The notes under the pieces were generated by a model, which worked only from the letters and a program-made list of their open reading frames with translations, was not told where the DNA came from and did not search any database. A program made the position numbers and the translations under genes. From positions 1,488,001 through 1,552,000 of the forward strand of contig NZ_CP013692.1 of assembly GCF_001477625.1 (NCBI RefSeq): a stretch of DNA of 64,000 nt, given 5' to 3'. Shown piece by piece: positions 18,703-27,724 of the stretch. The stretch is from Paucibacter sp. KCTC 42545 (GTDB taxonomy: Bacteria > Pseudomonadota > Gammaproteobacteria > Burkholderiales > Burkholderiaceae_C). Each line of letters opens with the position of its first letter. The stretch's first letter is position 1.

Positions 18703-19383
18703 ATGAAGATCAAGACAAAAAGCAAAAAACTTAATAAGACGTGGTTGCATGATCACATCAATGATCCCTACGTCAAGATGGCGCAGCGGGATGGTTACCG
18801 TGCCCGCGCCGCTTACAAGCTCAAGGAGATTGACGAGGAGCTCAAGCTGATTCGCCCCGGCCAGGTGGTGGTGGATCTCGGGGCTTCGCCGGGCGCCTGG
18901 AGCCAGTATCTGCGCCGTTGTTTCGCCCCCACGGTGGCGGGTGTGGGTGGTGCGGCGGTTGGGCAGTTGAACGGCACCATCATCGCCTTGGACCTGCTGC
19001 CTTGTGAGCCGATCGAAGGCGTGCAGTTCCTGCAGGGCGACTTCCAGGACGAAGAATGTTTGAAGGCACTGGAAGATACGCTGGCCGGGCGCGCCGTGGA
19101 CCTTGTTGTTTCGGACATGGCCCCCAATCTGTCGGGTATTGAAAACGTCGATGCTGCGCGGATCGCTGGCTTGGTTGAATTGGCCATTGATTTCGCGCAA
19201 CGCCACCTGAAGCCTGAAGGCGCCTTGGTCACCAAGGTCTTCCACGGTAGCGGTTACACGCAGCTGTTGGAGCAATTCAAGGCGACCTTCAAAAAGGTCA
19301 AGCCGATCAAGCCCAAGGCCTCACGGGATCGGTCCTCAGAGACCTTCCTGATTGGCATCGGGCTGAAGGCGCCCCGGCCCTGA
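18703..19383 (+). CDS. rlmE: 23S rRNA (uridine-2552-2'-O)-methyltransferase RlmE
   Basis: Methylates U2552 in the A-loop of 23S rRNA, a late step in 50S assembly; formerly FtsJ/RrmJ. The 226-aa sequence shows the K-D-K-E catalytic set: K in [10 protein letters not shown] in [10 protein letters not shown] in VTKVFHG and E in RSSETFLIG. The SAM site is [15 protein letters not shown] glycine-rich insertion ([10 protein letters not shown]) near residue 85 lengthens it slightly relative to E. coli (209 aa). It is the first gene of the rlmE-ftsH-folP-glmM run, divergent from yhbY. Confidence 0.96.
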   Translation: MKIKTKSKKLNKTWLHDHINDPYVKMAQRDGYRARAAYKLKEIDEELKLIRPGQVVVDLGASPGAWSQYLRRCFAPTVAGVGGAAVGQLNGTIIALDLLPCEPIEGVQFLQGDFQDEECLKALEDTLAGRAVDLVVSDMAPNLSGIENVDAARIAGLVELAIDFAQRHLKPEGALVTKVFHGSGYTQLLEQFKATFKKVKPIKPKASRDRSSETFLIGIGLKAPRP

Positions 19384-19495
19384 ACTTGGGCGTGTATCTT
19401 GGGCTTGAATGCCGGAATGGCCTCGCAGTGGGCGCAGAGCGGTAATCGCGGTAATGCCTGACAAATGGCGGGCCTAAGCAAAAGCAGCTCAGGGC

Positions 19496-19523
19496 CTTGA
19501 CTGCAATAGAATCAACCCCATAT
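19496..19523 (+). promoter_or_regulatory. Sigma-32 (RpoH) type heat-shock promoter of ftsH
   Basis: CTTGACT at 19496-19502 and CCCCATAT at 19516-19523 are separated by 13 bp. The heat-shock consensus is CTTGAAA and CCCCATNT with a similar spacer. The -10 side is a full match and the -35 side matches five of seven. ftsH is a known RpoH target in proteobacteria, which supports the call. The predicted start leaves a leader of about 50 nt with a small hairpin at 19536-19552. Confidence 0.72.
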
Positions 19524-19579
19524 GCCGTGCACATGGCTGCAACGAGTGCAGCTGGGCCGAATTGAATGAAGGAGTCGCG

Positions 19580-21484
19580 GTGAACAATCAGTGGTTCTCG
19601 AAGGTAGCTGTTTGGATAGTGATCGCCTTGGTGCTGTTCACTGTCTTCAAGCAGTTCGATCGAGGTGCAAGCCAAGGCAATCAGCTTGGATATTCGGAAT
19701 TTCTCGATGAAGTTCAGGCGCACCGCATCAAGTCCGTGACCTTGCAAGAGGGCGGCGCTGGCACTGACATCTTGGCGGAAACCAATGATGGCAAGAAGCT
19801 GCGCATCACGGCCACCTATCTGGACCGCGGTCTGGTGGGTGACTTGCGCGCAGCTGGCGTCAAGTTTGATGTCAAGCCGCGTGAAGAGCCTTCCTTCCTG
19901 GTCAATATGCTGATCAGCTGGGGCCCCATGCTGCTCTTGATCGGCGTTTGGGTTTACTTCATGCGCCAGATGCAAGGCGGCGGCAAAGGCGGAGCTTTCA
20001 GCTTCGGCAAGTCCAAGGCCCGCATGTTGGATGAGGCGAATAACACCACGACCTTTGCCGATGTGGCTGGCTGCGACGAGGCCAAGGAAGAGGTCAAGGA
20101 GTTGGTCGACTTCCTGAAGGACCCGCAGAAGTTCCAAAAGCTCGGCGGCCGCATTCCGCGCGGCGTGCTGCTGGTTGGCCCTCCTGGTACCGGCAAGACC
20201 TTGTTGGCCAAGGCGATTGCTGGCGAGGCCAAGGTGCCTTTCTTCTCGATCTCAGGTTCTGACTTCGTCGAGATGTTCGTCGGCGTGGGCGCAGCCCGCG
20301 TGCGCGATATGTTCGAGCAAGCGAAGAAAAGCGCACCCTGCATCATCTTCGTGGACGAAATCGACGCGGTCGGTCGTCATCGCGGTGCTGGCCTGGGCGG
20401 CGGTAACGATGAGCGTGAGCAGACCCTTAACCAGATGCTGGTGGAGATGGACGGCTTCGAGACCAATCTGGGTGTGATCGTGATGGCGGCCACCAACCGG
20501 CCCGACATTCTTGATCCGGCTTTGCTGCGCCCCGGTCGTTTCGACCGTCAGGTCTACGTGACCCTGCCGGACGTGCGTGGCCGCGAACAGATCCTCAATG
20601 TGCATATGCGCAAGGTGCCGGTCGGTCAGGACATTCGAGCCGACATCCTGGCCCGCGGTACACCTGGTTTCTCCGGTGCTGACTTGGCCAATCTGGTCAA
20701 CGAAGCAGCGCTGTTTGCGGCTCGCCGCAGTGGCCGCGTGGTCGAGATGCTCGACTTCGAGAAGGCCAAGGACAAGATCATGATGGGCCCCGAGCGCAAG
20801 TCCATGATCATGCCGGAAGAGGAGCGCAAAAACACGGCTTACCACGAAGCCGGTCATGCGCTGGTGGCTCGCCTGATGCCTAAGACCGATCCGGTGCACA
20901 AGGTCACTGTGATTCCGCGTGGCCGTGCCCTCGGCGTGACCATGCAGCTGCCTGAAGGCGATCGCTACAGCCTGGACAAGGAGCGCATGCTCTCGACCAT
21001 CTCAGTGCTGTTTGGTGGCCGTATCGCCGAAGAAGTGTTCATGAACCAAATGACCACTGGCGCGTCGAACGACTTTGAGCGTGCCACCTCGATCGCTCGC
21101 GATATGGTGATGCGCTACGGTATGACCGATGAGTTGGGCCCGATGGTTTACTCGGAAAACGAGGGTGAAGTCTTCCTCGGCCGTTCGGTCACCAAGACGA
21201 CCAGCATGTCCGAAGAAACCATGCGCAAGGTGGACTCTGTGATCCGCCGCATCATCGATGAGCAATATGGCATTGCGCGTCACTTGATCGAAGAGAACCA
21301 AGACAAGATGCACGCCATGGCCAAGGCCTTGCTCGAGTACGAGACGATCGATGCTGACCAGATCGACGACATCATGAGCGGCAAGCCGCCGCGTCCTCCT
21401 AAGGATTGGACAACCCCAAGTGGTGGCAAGTCCGACGGCACACCACCGCCGGTCAATACCGACAGCGCACCCGCTGCGGCCTGA
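19580..21484 (+). CDS. ftsH: ATP-dependent zinc metalloprotease FtsH
   Basis: A membrane-anchored AAA+ protease that degrades misassembled membrane proteins and regulators such as sigma-32. The 634-aa product has two N-terminal transmembrane helices (about 8-25 and 105-125) flanking a periplasmic domain. The AAA+ module has Walker A GPPGTGKT (about 200) and Walker B IIFVDEID, with the second region of homology near [17 protein letters not shown]. The protease has the zinc motif HEAGH near 422. The GTG at 19580 has AAGGAG five nt upstream and is preferred to an ATG six codons earlier. A heat-shock-type promoter precedes it and a terminator follows. Confidence 0.97.
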   Translation: MNNQWFSKVAVWIVIALVLFTVFKQFDRGASQGNQLGYSEFLDEVQAHRIKSVTLQEGGAGTDILAETNDGKKLRITATYLDRGLVGDLRAAGVKFDVKPREEPSFLVNMLISWGPMLLLIGVWVYFMRQMQGGGKGGAFSFGKSKARMLDEANNTTTFADVAGCDEAKEEVKELVDFLKDPQKFQKLGGRIPRGVLLVGPPGTGKTLLAKAIAGEAKVPFFSISGSDFVEMFVGVGAARVRDMFEQAKKSAPCIIFVDEIDAVGRHRGAGLGGGNDEREQTLNQMLVEMDGFETNLGVIVMAATNRPDILDPALLRPGRFDRQVYVTLPDVRGREQILNVHMRKVPVGQDIRADILARGTPGFSGADLANLVNEAALFAARRSGRVVEMLDFEKAKDKIMMGPERKSMIMPEEERKNTAYHEAGHALVARLMPKTDPVHKVTVIPRGRALGVTMQLPEGDRYSLDKERMLSTISVLFGGRIAEEVFMNQMTTGASNDFERATSIARDMVMRYGMTDELGPMVYSENEGEVFLGRSVTKTTSMSEETMRKVDSVIRRIIDEQYGIARHLIEENQDKMHAMAKALLEYETIDADQIDDIMSGKPPRPPKDWTTPSGGKSDGTPPPVNTDSAPAAA

Positions 21485-21505
21485 TAATTTTCTTTGAACG
21501 AACTC

Positions 21506-21538
21506 AAAGGGCTGGTCTTGCGGGACTGGCCCTTTTTT
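21506..21538 (+). terminator. Intrinsic terminator between ftsH and folP
   Basis: AAAGGGCTGGTC pairs with GACTGGCCCTTT (two G-U wobbles) around TTGCGG and is followed by TTTT. It partly separates ftsH from folP, which starts only a few bases later. Confidence 0.85.
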
Positions 21539-21545
21539 ATTCCCG

Positions 21546-22385
21546 ATGAGCTTTTGGCAAACCACCCGATTTCAAATTGATCTGAGCAGCCCACGCGTGA
21601 TGGGTATCGTCAATGTCACGCCGGACTCTTTTTCGGACGGCGGGCAGTACGGCGATGCGGCACGGGCCATTGCGCATTGCGAGCAGTTGCTCGCGGAGGG
21701 GGCTGACATCCTAGACATCGGTGGGGAGTCGAGCCGCCCTGGCGCTCAAGTGCTCAGCGTCGAGGAGGAGTGGGCACGAGTCGCCCCTGTGCTTCGGGCG
21801 GCGCTGAGCATGGGCGTTCCTGTGTCCTTGGATAGCTGGAAACCAGAGGTGATGGCGAGAGCGCTGGATCTCGGTGTCGATATCCTCAATGACATTCAGG
21901 CTTTTCAGTCCACCGAGGCTATGCAACTGGTGAGTGCCCACGCGGGCGTCGGCCTGTGCGCCATGCATATGCGTGGAGACTCAAGCACCATGCAGCAACT
22001 CACCGACTATGTCGATGTGGTGGCTGAAGTAGCTGAGTTCTTGCAGTTCCGAGTAAAGGCCTTGAGGGATGCTGGCGTTGCAGCGGCGCGCATCGTGCTG
22101 GATCCCGGCTATGGCTTTGCCAAGACGACACCGCAGAACTTTGACTTGTTGTCTCGCCAAGCCGAATTGCTCGGCCTAGGGTACCCGCTTCTCGTGGGTT
22201 GGTCCCGCAAACGCTCGTTGGGTGACGTGACAGGGCGTTCGGTGGAACAGCGTCTGCCCGCCAGCGTGGCGGCTGCGATGCTGGCAATGGCGCGCGGGGC
22301 TGCCGTGCTCAGGGTTCATGATGTGGCCGCCACAGTGGACGCAGTCAAAGTGTTTCAAGCAGCCACCCAGAAGAGGGAGGGTTGA
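21546..22385 (+). CDS. folP: Dihydropteroate synthase
   Basis: Condenses p-aminobenzoate with dihydropterin pyrophosphate in folate synthesis and is the sulfonamide target. The 279-aa TIM-barrel protein has both family signatures: VMGIVNVTPDSFSDGG near 18-33 and the DIGGESSRPGA loop near 58-68. Later elements include DPGYGFAKT and the basic GWSRKR near 217-222. The length is normal. The start lies just after the ftsH terminator, so its promoter may overlap the terminator or read-through may supply it. It is followed by glmM after 57 nt. Confidence 0.95.
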   Translation: MSFWQTTRFQIDLSSPRVMGIVNVTPDSFSDGGQYGDAARAIAHCEQLLAEGADILDIGGESSRPGAQVLSVEEEWARVAPVLRAALSMGVPVSLDSWKPEVMARALDLGVDILNDIQAFQSTEAMQLVSAHAGVGLCAMHMRGDSSTMQQLTDYVDVVAEVAEFLQFRVKALRDAGVAAARIVLDPGYGFAKTTPQNFDLLSRQAELLGLGYPLLVGWSRKRSLGDVTGRSVEQRLPASVAAAMLAMARGAAVLRVHDVAATVDAVKVFQAATQKREG

Positions 22386-22442
22386 AGTGGCGTCTCAATC
22401 TTGGCTGACAATAAGCTCAAATCAATCAGGAGTTCGCTTTTC

Positions 22443-23774
22443 ATGACTCGCAAGTATTTTGGAACCGATGGCATTCGCGGCACTGTGGGTCAAGGCCCCA
22501 TTACTCCTGACTTCATGTTGCGCTTGGGGCATGCCGTAGGTCAGGTCCTGCGCAAGCAAGGCGGCCGCCCAAGTGTTTTGATTGGCAAGGACACCCGTAT
22601 TTCGGGTTACATGATCGAATCTGCCCTGGAGGCTGGTTTTGCCTCGGCCGGCGTGGATGTACAACTGACTGGCCCCTTGCCCACGCCCGGTGTGGCCTAT
22701 CTGACGCGTGCTCTGCGTCAGGATTTGGGTGTGGTGATCAGCGCATCGCACAACCCCTTTGCCGACAACGGCATCAAGTTCTTCTCCTCCAAGGGCGAAA
22801 AGCTGCCCGACGCTTGGGAGCTGGCTGTTGAAGCGGCGCTGGAAGATGCGCCTACCTGGATCGATTCGGCAAATTTGGGTCGTGCTCGCCGCATCACTGA
22901 TGCGCGCGGTCGGTATATCGAGTTCTGCAAGAACAGTTTTGGTTCAGACCTGACCCTCAAGGGCTTGAAGATTGTGGTGGATGCTGCCAATGGCGCGGCT
23001 TACCACGTGGCCCCGGACGTTTTTCATGAACTCGGCGCCGAGGTGATTTCCATCGGCTGCAGTCCGGATGGGTTCAATATCAATGCAGGTTTCGGTGCGA
23101 CTTCACCGGCGGCTTTGGTTCAGGCGGTCAAAGAGCACGGTGCGCATTACGGCGTAGCGCTGGATGGTGACGCCGACCGACTGCAATTGGTCGACGCCGA
23201 AGGGCGACTCTACAACGGCGACGAGTTGCTGTATGTGATGGTGGCCGACAGGCTGGGTCAAGGTTTGCGGGTGCCGGGCGCTGTGGGTACCTTGATGACC
23301 AATATGGCGGTGGAACTGGCTATCAAGGCGCTGGATGTTGATTTCGTGCGCGCCAAGGTGGGTGACCGTTATGTGCTTGAAGAGCTGGCAGCGCGGGGTT
23401 GGGAGTTGGGCGGCGAGGGCAGCGGCCACTTGTTGGCGCTGGACAAGCACACCACCGGTGACGGCATCGTCAGCGCCTTGCTGATCTTGCAGGCGGTCAG
23501 CCGCACGGGCAAGTCCTTGGCTGAACAGTTGGCGCCAGTCACCTTGTTCCCGCAGACCATGATCAATGTGCGCCTGCAAGCCGGCCAGGATTGGAAGAGC
23601 AATGCCCACTTGGCGCGTGAGCAGGCCGAGGTGACCTCTGAGCTGGGTTCGCGCGGCCGGGTCCTGATTCGCGCATCGGGCACGGAGCCCTTGCTGCGGG
23701 TCATGGTGGAAGCCAGTGATGCGCAGGTGGCCAAGCAATGCGCCGAACGCCTGGTCAAGGCAGTGAATGCCTGA
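22443..23774 (+). CDS. glmM: Phosphoglucosamine mutase
   Basis: Converts glucosamine-6-phosphate to glucosamine-1-phosphate for UDP-GlcNAc, feeding peptidoglycan and LPS. The 443-aa product starts [13 protein letters not shown]. The catalytic phosphoserine loop is [14 protein letters not shown] near 95-108, with the metal-binding DGDADR near 240, the sugar-binding GGEGSGH near 322 and the phosphate-binding [12 protein letters not shown] near 410. This set is diagnostic of GlmM. The ATG at 22443 was taken because it gives the canonical N-terminus, although the CAGGAG site is about 10 nt away. A strong terminator follows at 23840. Confidence 0.96.
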   Translation: MTRKYFGTDGIRGTVGQGPITPDFMLRLGHAVGQVLRKQGGRPSVLIGKDTRISGYMIESALEAGFASAGVDVQLTGPLPTPGVAYLTRALRQDLGVVISASHNPFADNGIKFFSSKGEKLPDAWELAVEAALEDAPTWIDSANLGRARRITDARGRYIEFCKNSFGSDLTLKGLKIVVDAANGAAYHVAPDVFHELGAEVISIGCSPDGFNINAGFGATSPAALVQAVKEHGAHYGVALDGDADRLQLVDAEGRLYNGDELLYVMVADRLGQGLRVPGAVGTLMTNMAVELAIKALDVDFVRAKVGDRYVLEELAARGWELGGEGSGHLLALDKHTTGDGIVSALLILQAVSRTGKSLAEQLAPVTLFPQTMINVRLQAGQDWKSNAHLAREQAEVTSELGSRGRVLIRASGTEPLLRVMVEASDAQVAKQCAERLVKAVNA

Positions 23775-23839
23775 CGAGGGCCTGTTTGCCCGCTCGGCGC
23801 GGGTGCCGGGACTGGCTTGAACTAGTCGAAGCCAAATGA

Positions 23840-23874
23840 AAAAGCCCCGGCAGGTCTGACCTGCCGGGGCTTTT
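23840..23874. terminator. Strong bidirectional terminator between glmM and the fasciclin gene
   Basis: A 15-bp stem (AAAAGCCCCGGCAGG / CCTGCCGGGGCTTTT) with a TCTGA loop ends in T-rich tails on both strands. It serves glmM on plus and the fasciclin lipoprotein gene on minus. Confidence 0.95.
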
Positions 23875-23915
23875 CTATAGGCTCGAACCCGTGTGGTCGG
23901 CCTTGATCTCGTGCC

Positions 23916-24416
23916 TTACTTCTTTGGAGGTGTCAGCACGCGGTCGATCACGTGCACAACACCATTGCTGGCGCTCAGTTCGCCGTCCTGAACCAGAGCC
24001 TCTTCAATCGTCACAAAGCTGCCGGCGCGTGCTGTTGCGGCAGTGGCGCCATTCAGTGTCGCGACGTTGGCATTCTTGATGTCGGCGGCTGCCAGCTTGC
24101 CGGCCACCAGGTGGTAGCTCAGCACAGCCTTCAGCTGCGCTGGATTCTGATTCAGGGCTTCCATGGTCTTGGCGGGCACGGCCTTGAATGCCTCGTTGCT
24201 CGGTGCAAACACGGTCAGCGGGCCGGCTGCGTTCAGCTCGGCTTTCAGTCCAGCTTGTTCAATCAATTGGCTGAAGGTGCTGAGCTGAGGCGTACGGGCC
24301 ACAGTCTCAGCCAGGGAGACTGGGGTAGGAGCGGGGGTGGCGCAAGCGCTCAGGCCAAGAACCAGCGCGGCAGCACTGCAAAGCGCCAATGTCCGGCGTG
24401 CGGTATTCAACTTCAT
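23916..24416 (-). CDS. Fasciclin (FAS1) domain lipoprotein
   Basis: A 166-aa secreted protein. From the ATG at 24416 there is a signal peptide with lipobox LGLSAC (cysteine near residue 25). One FAS1 domain fills the rest, with LTVFAPSNEAFKAVP in the middle and NGVVHVIDRVLTPP at the end, both family signatures. FAS1 domains are adhesion or binding modules; the ligand here is unknown. TGGAG five nt upstream supports the start, and an upstream ATG would bury the signal peptide. It is divergent from pstS and its upstream region carries a PhoB-box-like array facing it, so phosphate control is plausible. Confidence 0.9.
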   Translation of the reverse strand: MKLNTARRTLALCSAAALVLGLSACATPAPTPVSLAETVARTPQLSTFSQLIEQAGLKAELNAAGPLTVFAPSNEAFKAVPAKTMEALNQNPAQLKAVLSYHLVAGKLAAADIKNANVATLNGATAATARAGSFVTIEEALVQDGELSASNGVVHVIDRVLTPPKK

Positions 24417-24475
24417 CGAAGCTCCAGAGTAAGGTGAGGTGGATGGATGCATGTCCGTGAGCTTAGGCAGCAAAT

Positions 24476-24504
24476 GTGACGGTTCAATGAACTTAATGTG
24501 ACCT
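24476..24504 (-). promoter_or_regulatory. Pho-box-like array facing the fasciclin gene
   Basis: Read on the minus strand, AGGTCAC, AGTTCAT and CCGTCAC occur at exact 11-bp steps with AT-rich four-base spacers (ATTA, TGAA). The PhoB consensus is CTGTCAT/C repeats at 11 bp. A TAAGCT hexamer starts 10 bp after the last repeat, the distance typical of PhoB-dependent -10 boxes. The middle repeat is weak. Confidence 0.5.
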
Positions 24505-24550
24505 TGTCATTGCCTGTAATATTGCGAGCGAATTGCCGCAGTCTCGGTGC

Positions 24551-24579
24551 ATGTCACGTGGATGTCATATTTAAGTCAT
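24551..24579 (+). promoter_or_regulatory. Pho box upstream of pstS
   Basis: ATGTCAC (24551), ATGTCAT (24562) and AAGTCAT (24573) are spaced by exactly 11 bp, as expected for tandem PhoB dimers. The strongest 18-bp box is the downstream pair. A weak -10-like CATCGT follows 11 bp later. It lies 42 nt upstream of the pstS ATG. Confidence 0.8.
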
Positions 24580-24621
24580 AGCATTCGCCCCATCGTTAAC
24601 CCTGAGAGTGATAGGTTGCAT

Positions 24622-25662
24622 ATGAAGTTTGCTCAAGTCCGCGCTGGTGTTGTACTTGCTGCCACCCTGGCCATGCTGCCCTTGGTGCATGCACAGGATG
24701 TCACGGGTGCTGGTGCCTCCTTCCCGGCGCCAATCTATGCCAAGTGGGCCGATTCTTACAACAAGGCCAGCGGCGTCCGTATCAACTACCAATCGGTGGG
24801 TTCGGGTGCTGGCATCAAGCAAATCAAGGCCAAGACCGTTGACTTCGGTGCCTCGGATGCGCCGTTGAAAGACGAAGACCTGGCCAAGGACGACATGATT
24901 CAATTCCCCACCGTCATTGGCGGTGTGGTTCCGGTGCTCAACATCAAGGGCATCACGCCTGGTCAAGTTCGCATGACTGGCGCTGTGTTGGCTGACATCT
25001 ATCTGGGCAAGATCACCAAGTGGAATGACGCCGCTTTGACCGCCCTGAATCCTGGCGTGCCTCTGCCCGACACCACCATTGCCGTGGTGCGCCGCGCTGA
25101 CGGTTCGGGTACCAGCTTCTTGTTCACCAACTATCTGTCCAAGGTGAATGCCGAGTGGAAAGCCAAGGTCGGTGAGGGCACCGCTGTCAACTGGCCTACT
25201 GGTGCTGGTGGCAAGGGCAACGAAGGCGTTTCCTCCTACGTGCAGCGCCTGCCTAACTCGATTGGCTATGTTGAGTACGCTTACGCCAAGCAAAACAAGA
25301 TGTCTCACGTTCTGCTGAAGAACCAATCCGGCGCTTTCGTGGCGCCTAGCGATGCAGCCTTCAAGGCCGCTGCTGCTGGTGCTGAGTGGTCCAAGAGCTT
25401 CTACCAAGTGCTGACCGAGCAAGCCGGCAAAGACAGCTGGCCCATCACTGGCGCCACTTTCATCTTGATGCACAAGAAGCAAGACAAGCCGGCTTCTGCA
25501 GCCGCTACCTTGAAGTTCTTCGACTGGGCCTACGCCAGTGGCGACAAGACGGCTGATGAGCTCGACTATGTGCCGCTGCCCGCCGCTGTGAAGGATCTGG
25601 TGCGCAAGCAGTGGGCCGACAATCTCAAGGACGCTTCCGGCAAGGCCATCAGCATCAAGTAA
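24622..25662 (+). CDS. pstS: Phosphate ABC transporter substrate-binding protein PstS
   Basis: The periplasmic phosphate-binding protein of the high-affinity Pst system. The 346-aa precursor has a signal peptide ending VHAQ near residue 24, then DVTGAGASFPAPIYAKWADSY and the phosphate-contact loop around SVGSGAGIKQI. VVRRADGSGTSFLFTNYL follows near 155-172. These are classic PstS segments. The ATG at 24622 gives the correct signal peptide; an ATG 25 codons earlier lies inside the Pho box. It is first in pstSCAB-phoU-phoBR, preceded by a Pho box and followed by a long hairpin that may keep PstS expression above that of the other subunits. Confidence 0.96.
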   Translation: MKFAQVRAGVVLAATLAMLPLVHAQDVTGAGASFPAPIYAKWADSYNKASGVRINYQSVGSGAGIKQIKAKTVDFGASDAPLKDEDLAKDDMIQFPTVIGGVVPVLNIKGITPGQVRMTGAVLADIYLGKITKWNDAALTALNPGVPLPDTTIAVVRRADGSGTSFLFTNYLSKVNAEWKAKVGEGTAVNWPTGAGGKGNEGVSSYVQRLPNSIGYVEYAYAKQNKMSHVLLKNQSGAFVAPSDAAFKAAAAGAEWSKSFYQVLTEQAGKDSWPITGATFILMHKKQDKPASAAATLKFFDWAYASGDKTADELDYVPLPAAVKDLVRKQWADNLKDASGKAISIK

Positions 25663-25696
25663 TCAAAGTCCAAAGGCCATTTGGTCTCTAGACACA

Positions 25697-25728
25697 ATCC
25701 GGGTTGACTCAGTGCAGTTGACCCGGAT
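25697..25728 (+). other. Long hairpin between pstS and pstC
   Basis: ATCCGGGTTGACT pairs with AGTTGACCCGGAT over 13 bp (two G-U wobbles) with a six-base loop. No T-run follows, so it is not a standard terminator. It could stabilise the upstream pstS mRNA or attenuate transcription. Confidence 0.65.
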
Positions 25729-25787
25729 GTTCTTGCGTCAGCAGACGCAGTTTCTCCATCATCAACGCACTAGCATGCGGAGGCCCC

Positions 25788-26810
25788 GTGGCCGCAATAC
25801 TCCCAGCCAACAAGTTTGATTCCAGTGCTGAGGCTGAAAAGACTCAGCCCAGAAGCAGTCCGCCAACGCGGCGCGCGGTTGCGCCGTGGGCTGACACCGT
25901 GTTTTCATTTTTGGCGCACGGCGCAGCCTGGCTGACCCTGGCTTTGCTGGTTGGCATCATCATTTCGCTGCTGATCGGCGCGATGCCGGCCATTCGCGAA
26001 TTCGGCCTGAGCTTTTTGTGGACCAGTGAATGGGACCCGGTGCAGGAGAAGTTCGGTGGCCTGGTGATGATCTACGGCACCTTGATGACCTCCTTCATCG
26101 CCTTGATCATCGCCGTGCCGGTCAGCTTTGGTATCGCTTTGTTCTTGACCGAGTTGTCGCCCAACTGGCTCAAGCGTCCTCTGGGCGTTGCCGTTGAGTT
26201 GCTGGCCGCGGTGCCCTCGATTGTTTACGGTATGTGGGGTCTGCTGGTTTTCGGTCCAATCTTGGCGACCTATGTTCAGCAGCCGCTGCAAAAGTTGCTC
26301 GAAGGCGTGCCGTTTTTCAGCACCCTGGTGTCTGGCCCGCCGGTCGGTATCGGCATTTTGTCGGCCGGCATTATTTTGGCCATCATGATCATCCCCTTCA
26401 TCGCCGCGGTGATGCGTGATGTGTTCGAGGTCACGCCGGCCATGCTGAAGGAATCGGCCTACGGCCTGGGCGCCACCACCTGGGAGGTGATGTGGCGTGT
26501 TGTCTTGCCTTACACCAAGACCGGTGTGATGGGCGGCATCATGCTCGGCTTGGGTCGCGCCTTGGGTGAGACCATGGCGGTGACTTTTGTCATCGGCAAT
26601 ATGAATCAGCTCAATTCGCTGTCGGTCTTCGAGGCGGCCAACAGCATCACCTCGGCGCTGGCGAATGAGTTCGCCGAAGCCGGCGAGGGCCTGCACCAAG
26701 CGTCCTTGATCTATCTGGGTCTGGTGCTGTTCTTCATCACCTTTGTGGTTCTGGCTTGTTCCAAGATCCTGTTGTCGCGCTTGAAGAAGAATGAAGGGAC
26801 GCGCACATGA
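25788..26810 (+). CDS. pstC: Phosphate ABC transporter permease PstC
   Basis: One of two membrane subunits forming the phosphate channel. The 340-aa product has a cytoplasmic N-terminal segment of about 40 residues and about six helices. The permease coupling motif EAAYGLGA-type reads [20 protein letters not shown] near 222-241. The transporter signature is [15 protein letters not shown] near 256-270. The GTG start at 25788 has GGAGG four nt upstream. The stop overlaps the pstA ATG (ATGA), indicating coupled translation. Confidence 0.95.
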   Translation: MAAILPANKFDSSAEAEKTQPRSSPPTRRAVAPWADTVFSFLAHGAAWLTLALLVGIIISLLIGAMPAIREFGLSFLWTSEWDPVQEKFGGLVMIYGTLMTSFIALIIAVPVSFGIALFLTELSPNWLKRPLGVAVELLAAVPSIVYGMWGLLVFGPILATYVQQPLQKLLEGVPFFSTLVSGPPVGIGILSAGIILAIMIIPFIAAVMRDVFEVTPAMLKESAYGLGATTWEVMWRVVLPYTKTGVMGGIMLGLGRALGETMAVTFVIGNMNQLNSLSVFEAANSITSALANEFAEAGEGLHQASLIYLGLVLFFITFVVLACSKILLSRLKKNEGTRT

Positions 26811-27709
26811 GCACCATCACGACTGCGGCGTCCACCGCGTCTGCCTCCTCCATCGCCTTGGATGGCAAGCGTCTGGCCATGCACCGCAAGCGCAAGCGCG
26901 TCAATGCCATTGCGCTGAGCTTGGCCCTGGCGTCTATGGCCTTCGGCCTGTTCTGGCTGCTGTGGATTTTGTTTGAAACGGTACGTTTGGGTCTGGGTGG
27001 CTTGAGCCTGGCTACCTTCACCGAGATGACCCCACCGCCACTGGCGGAAACCGGCGGCCTGGCCAATGCCATCTACGGCTCTTTCATGATGGTGGGTCTG
27101 GCAACCGTGCTGGGCACGCCAGTGGGCATCCTGGCCGGCATCTATCTGGCTGAGTACGGCCAGAAGACTTGGCTGGGCAGCGCGGTGCGTTTCATCAACG
27201 ACATCTTGCTGTCCGCACCCTCCATCGTGGTCGGCCTGTTCATCTACGGCCTGATCGTCGCCCGCATGCACTCCTTCTCTGGCTTTGCCGGTGTGCTGGC
27301 CTTGGCGCTGATCGTGATGCCGGTGGTGATCCGCCAGACCGAGAACATGCTGAGCCTGATCCCCAACGCCTTGCGCGAAGCGGCTTACGCTTTGGGTACG
27401 CCGAAGTGGAAGGTCATCATGTCCGTCACGCTGAAGGCCGCCCGTGCAGGTGTGCTGACCGGCATCTTGCTGGCACTGGCCCGCATCTCGGGTGAGACGG
27501 CGCCGCTGTTGTTCACGGCCCTGTCCAACCAGTTCTGGACGGCGGACATGAGCCAGCCCATGGCGAGCTTGCCTGTCACCATCTTTAAGTTCGCCATGAG
27601 CCCCTACGAAAACTGGCAGAAGCTGGCTTGGGCAGGCGTTTTCATCATCACCATTGGCGTGCTGCTGCTGAACATCCTGGCGCGCATCCTCTTCAAGAAC
27701 AAGCACTGA
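26807..27709 (+). CDS. pstA: Phosphate ABC transporter permease PstA
   Basis: The second Pst membrane subunit, 300 aa. The first ~60 residues are a basic cytoplasmic segment and one helix. The permease domain follows, with the coupling loop [19 protein letters not shown] near 190-208 and the [15 protein letters not shown] signature near 225-239. The ATG overlaps the pstC stop by four bases. pstB begins 15 nt after the stop. Together PstC and PstA make the translocation pore energised by PstB. Confidence 0.95.
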   Translation: MSTITTAASTASASSIALDGKRLAMHRKRKRVNAIALSLALASMAFGLFWLLWILFETVRLGLGGLSLATFTEMTPPPLAETGGLANAIYGSFMMVGLATVLGTPVGILAGIYLAEYGQKTWLGSAVRFINDILLSAPSIVVGLFIYGLIVARMHSFSGFAGVLALALIVMPVVIRQTENMLSLIPNALREAAYALGTPKWKVIMSVTLKAARAGVLTGILLALARISGETAPLLFTALSNQFWTADMSQPMASLPVTIFKFAMSPYENWQKLAWAGVFIITIGVLLLNILARILFKNKH

Positions 27710-27724
27710 GCGGAACATCACATC

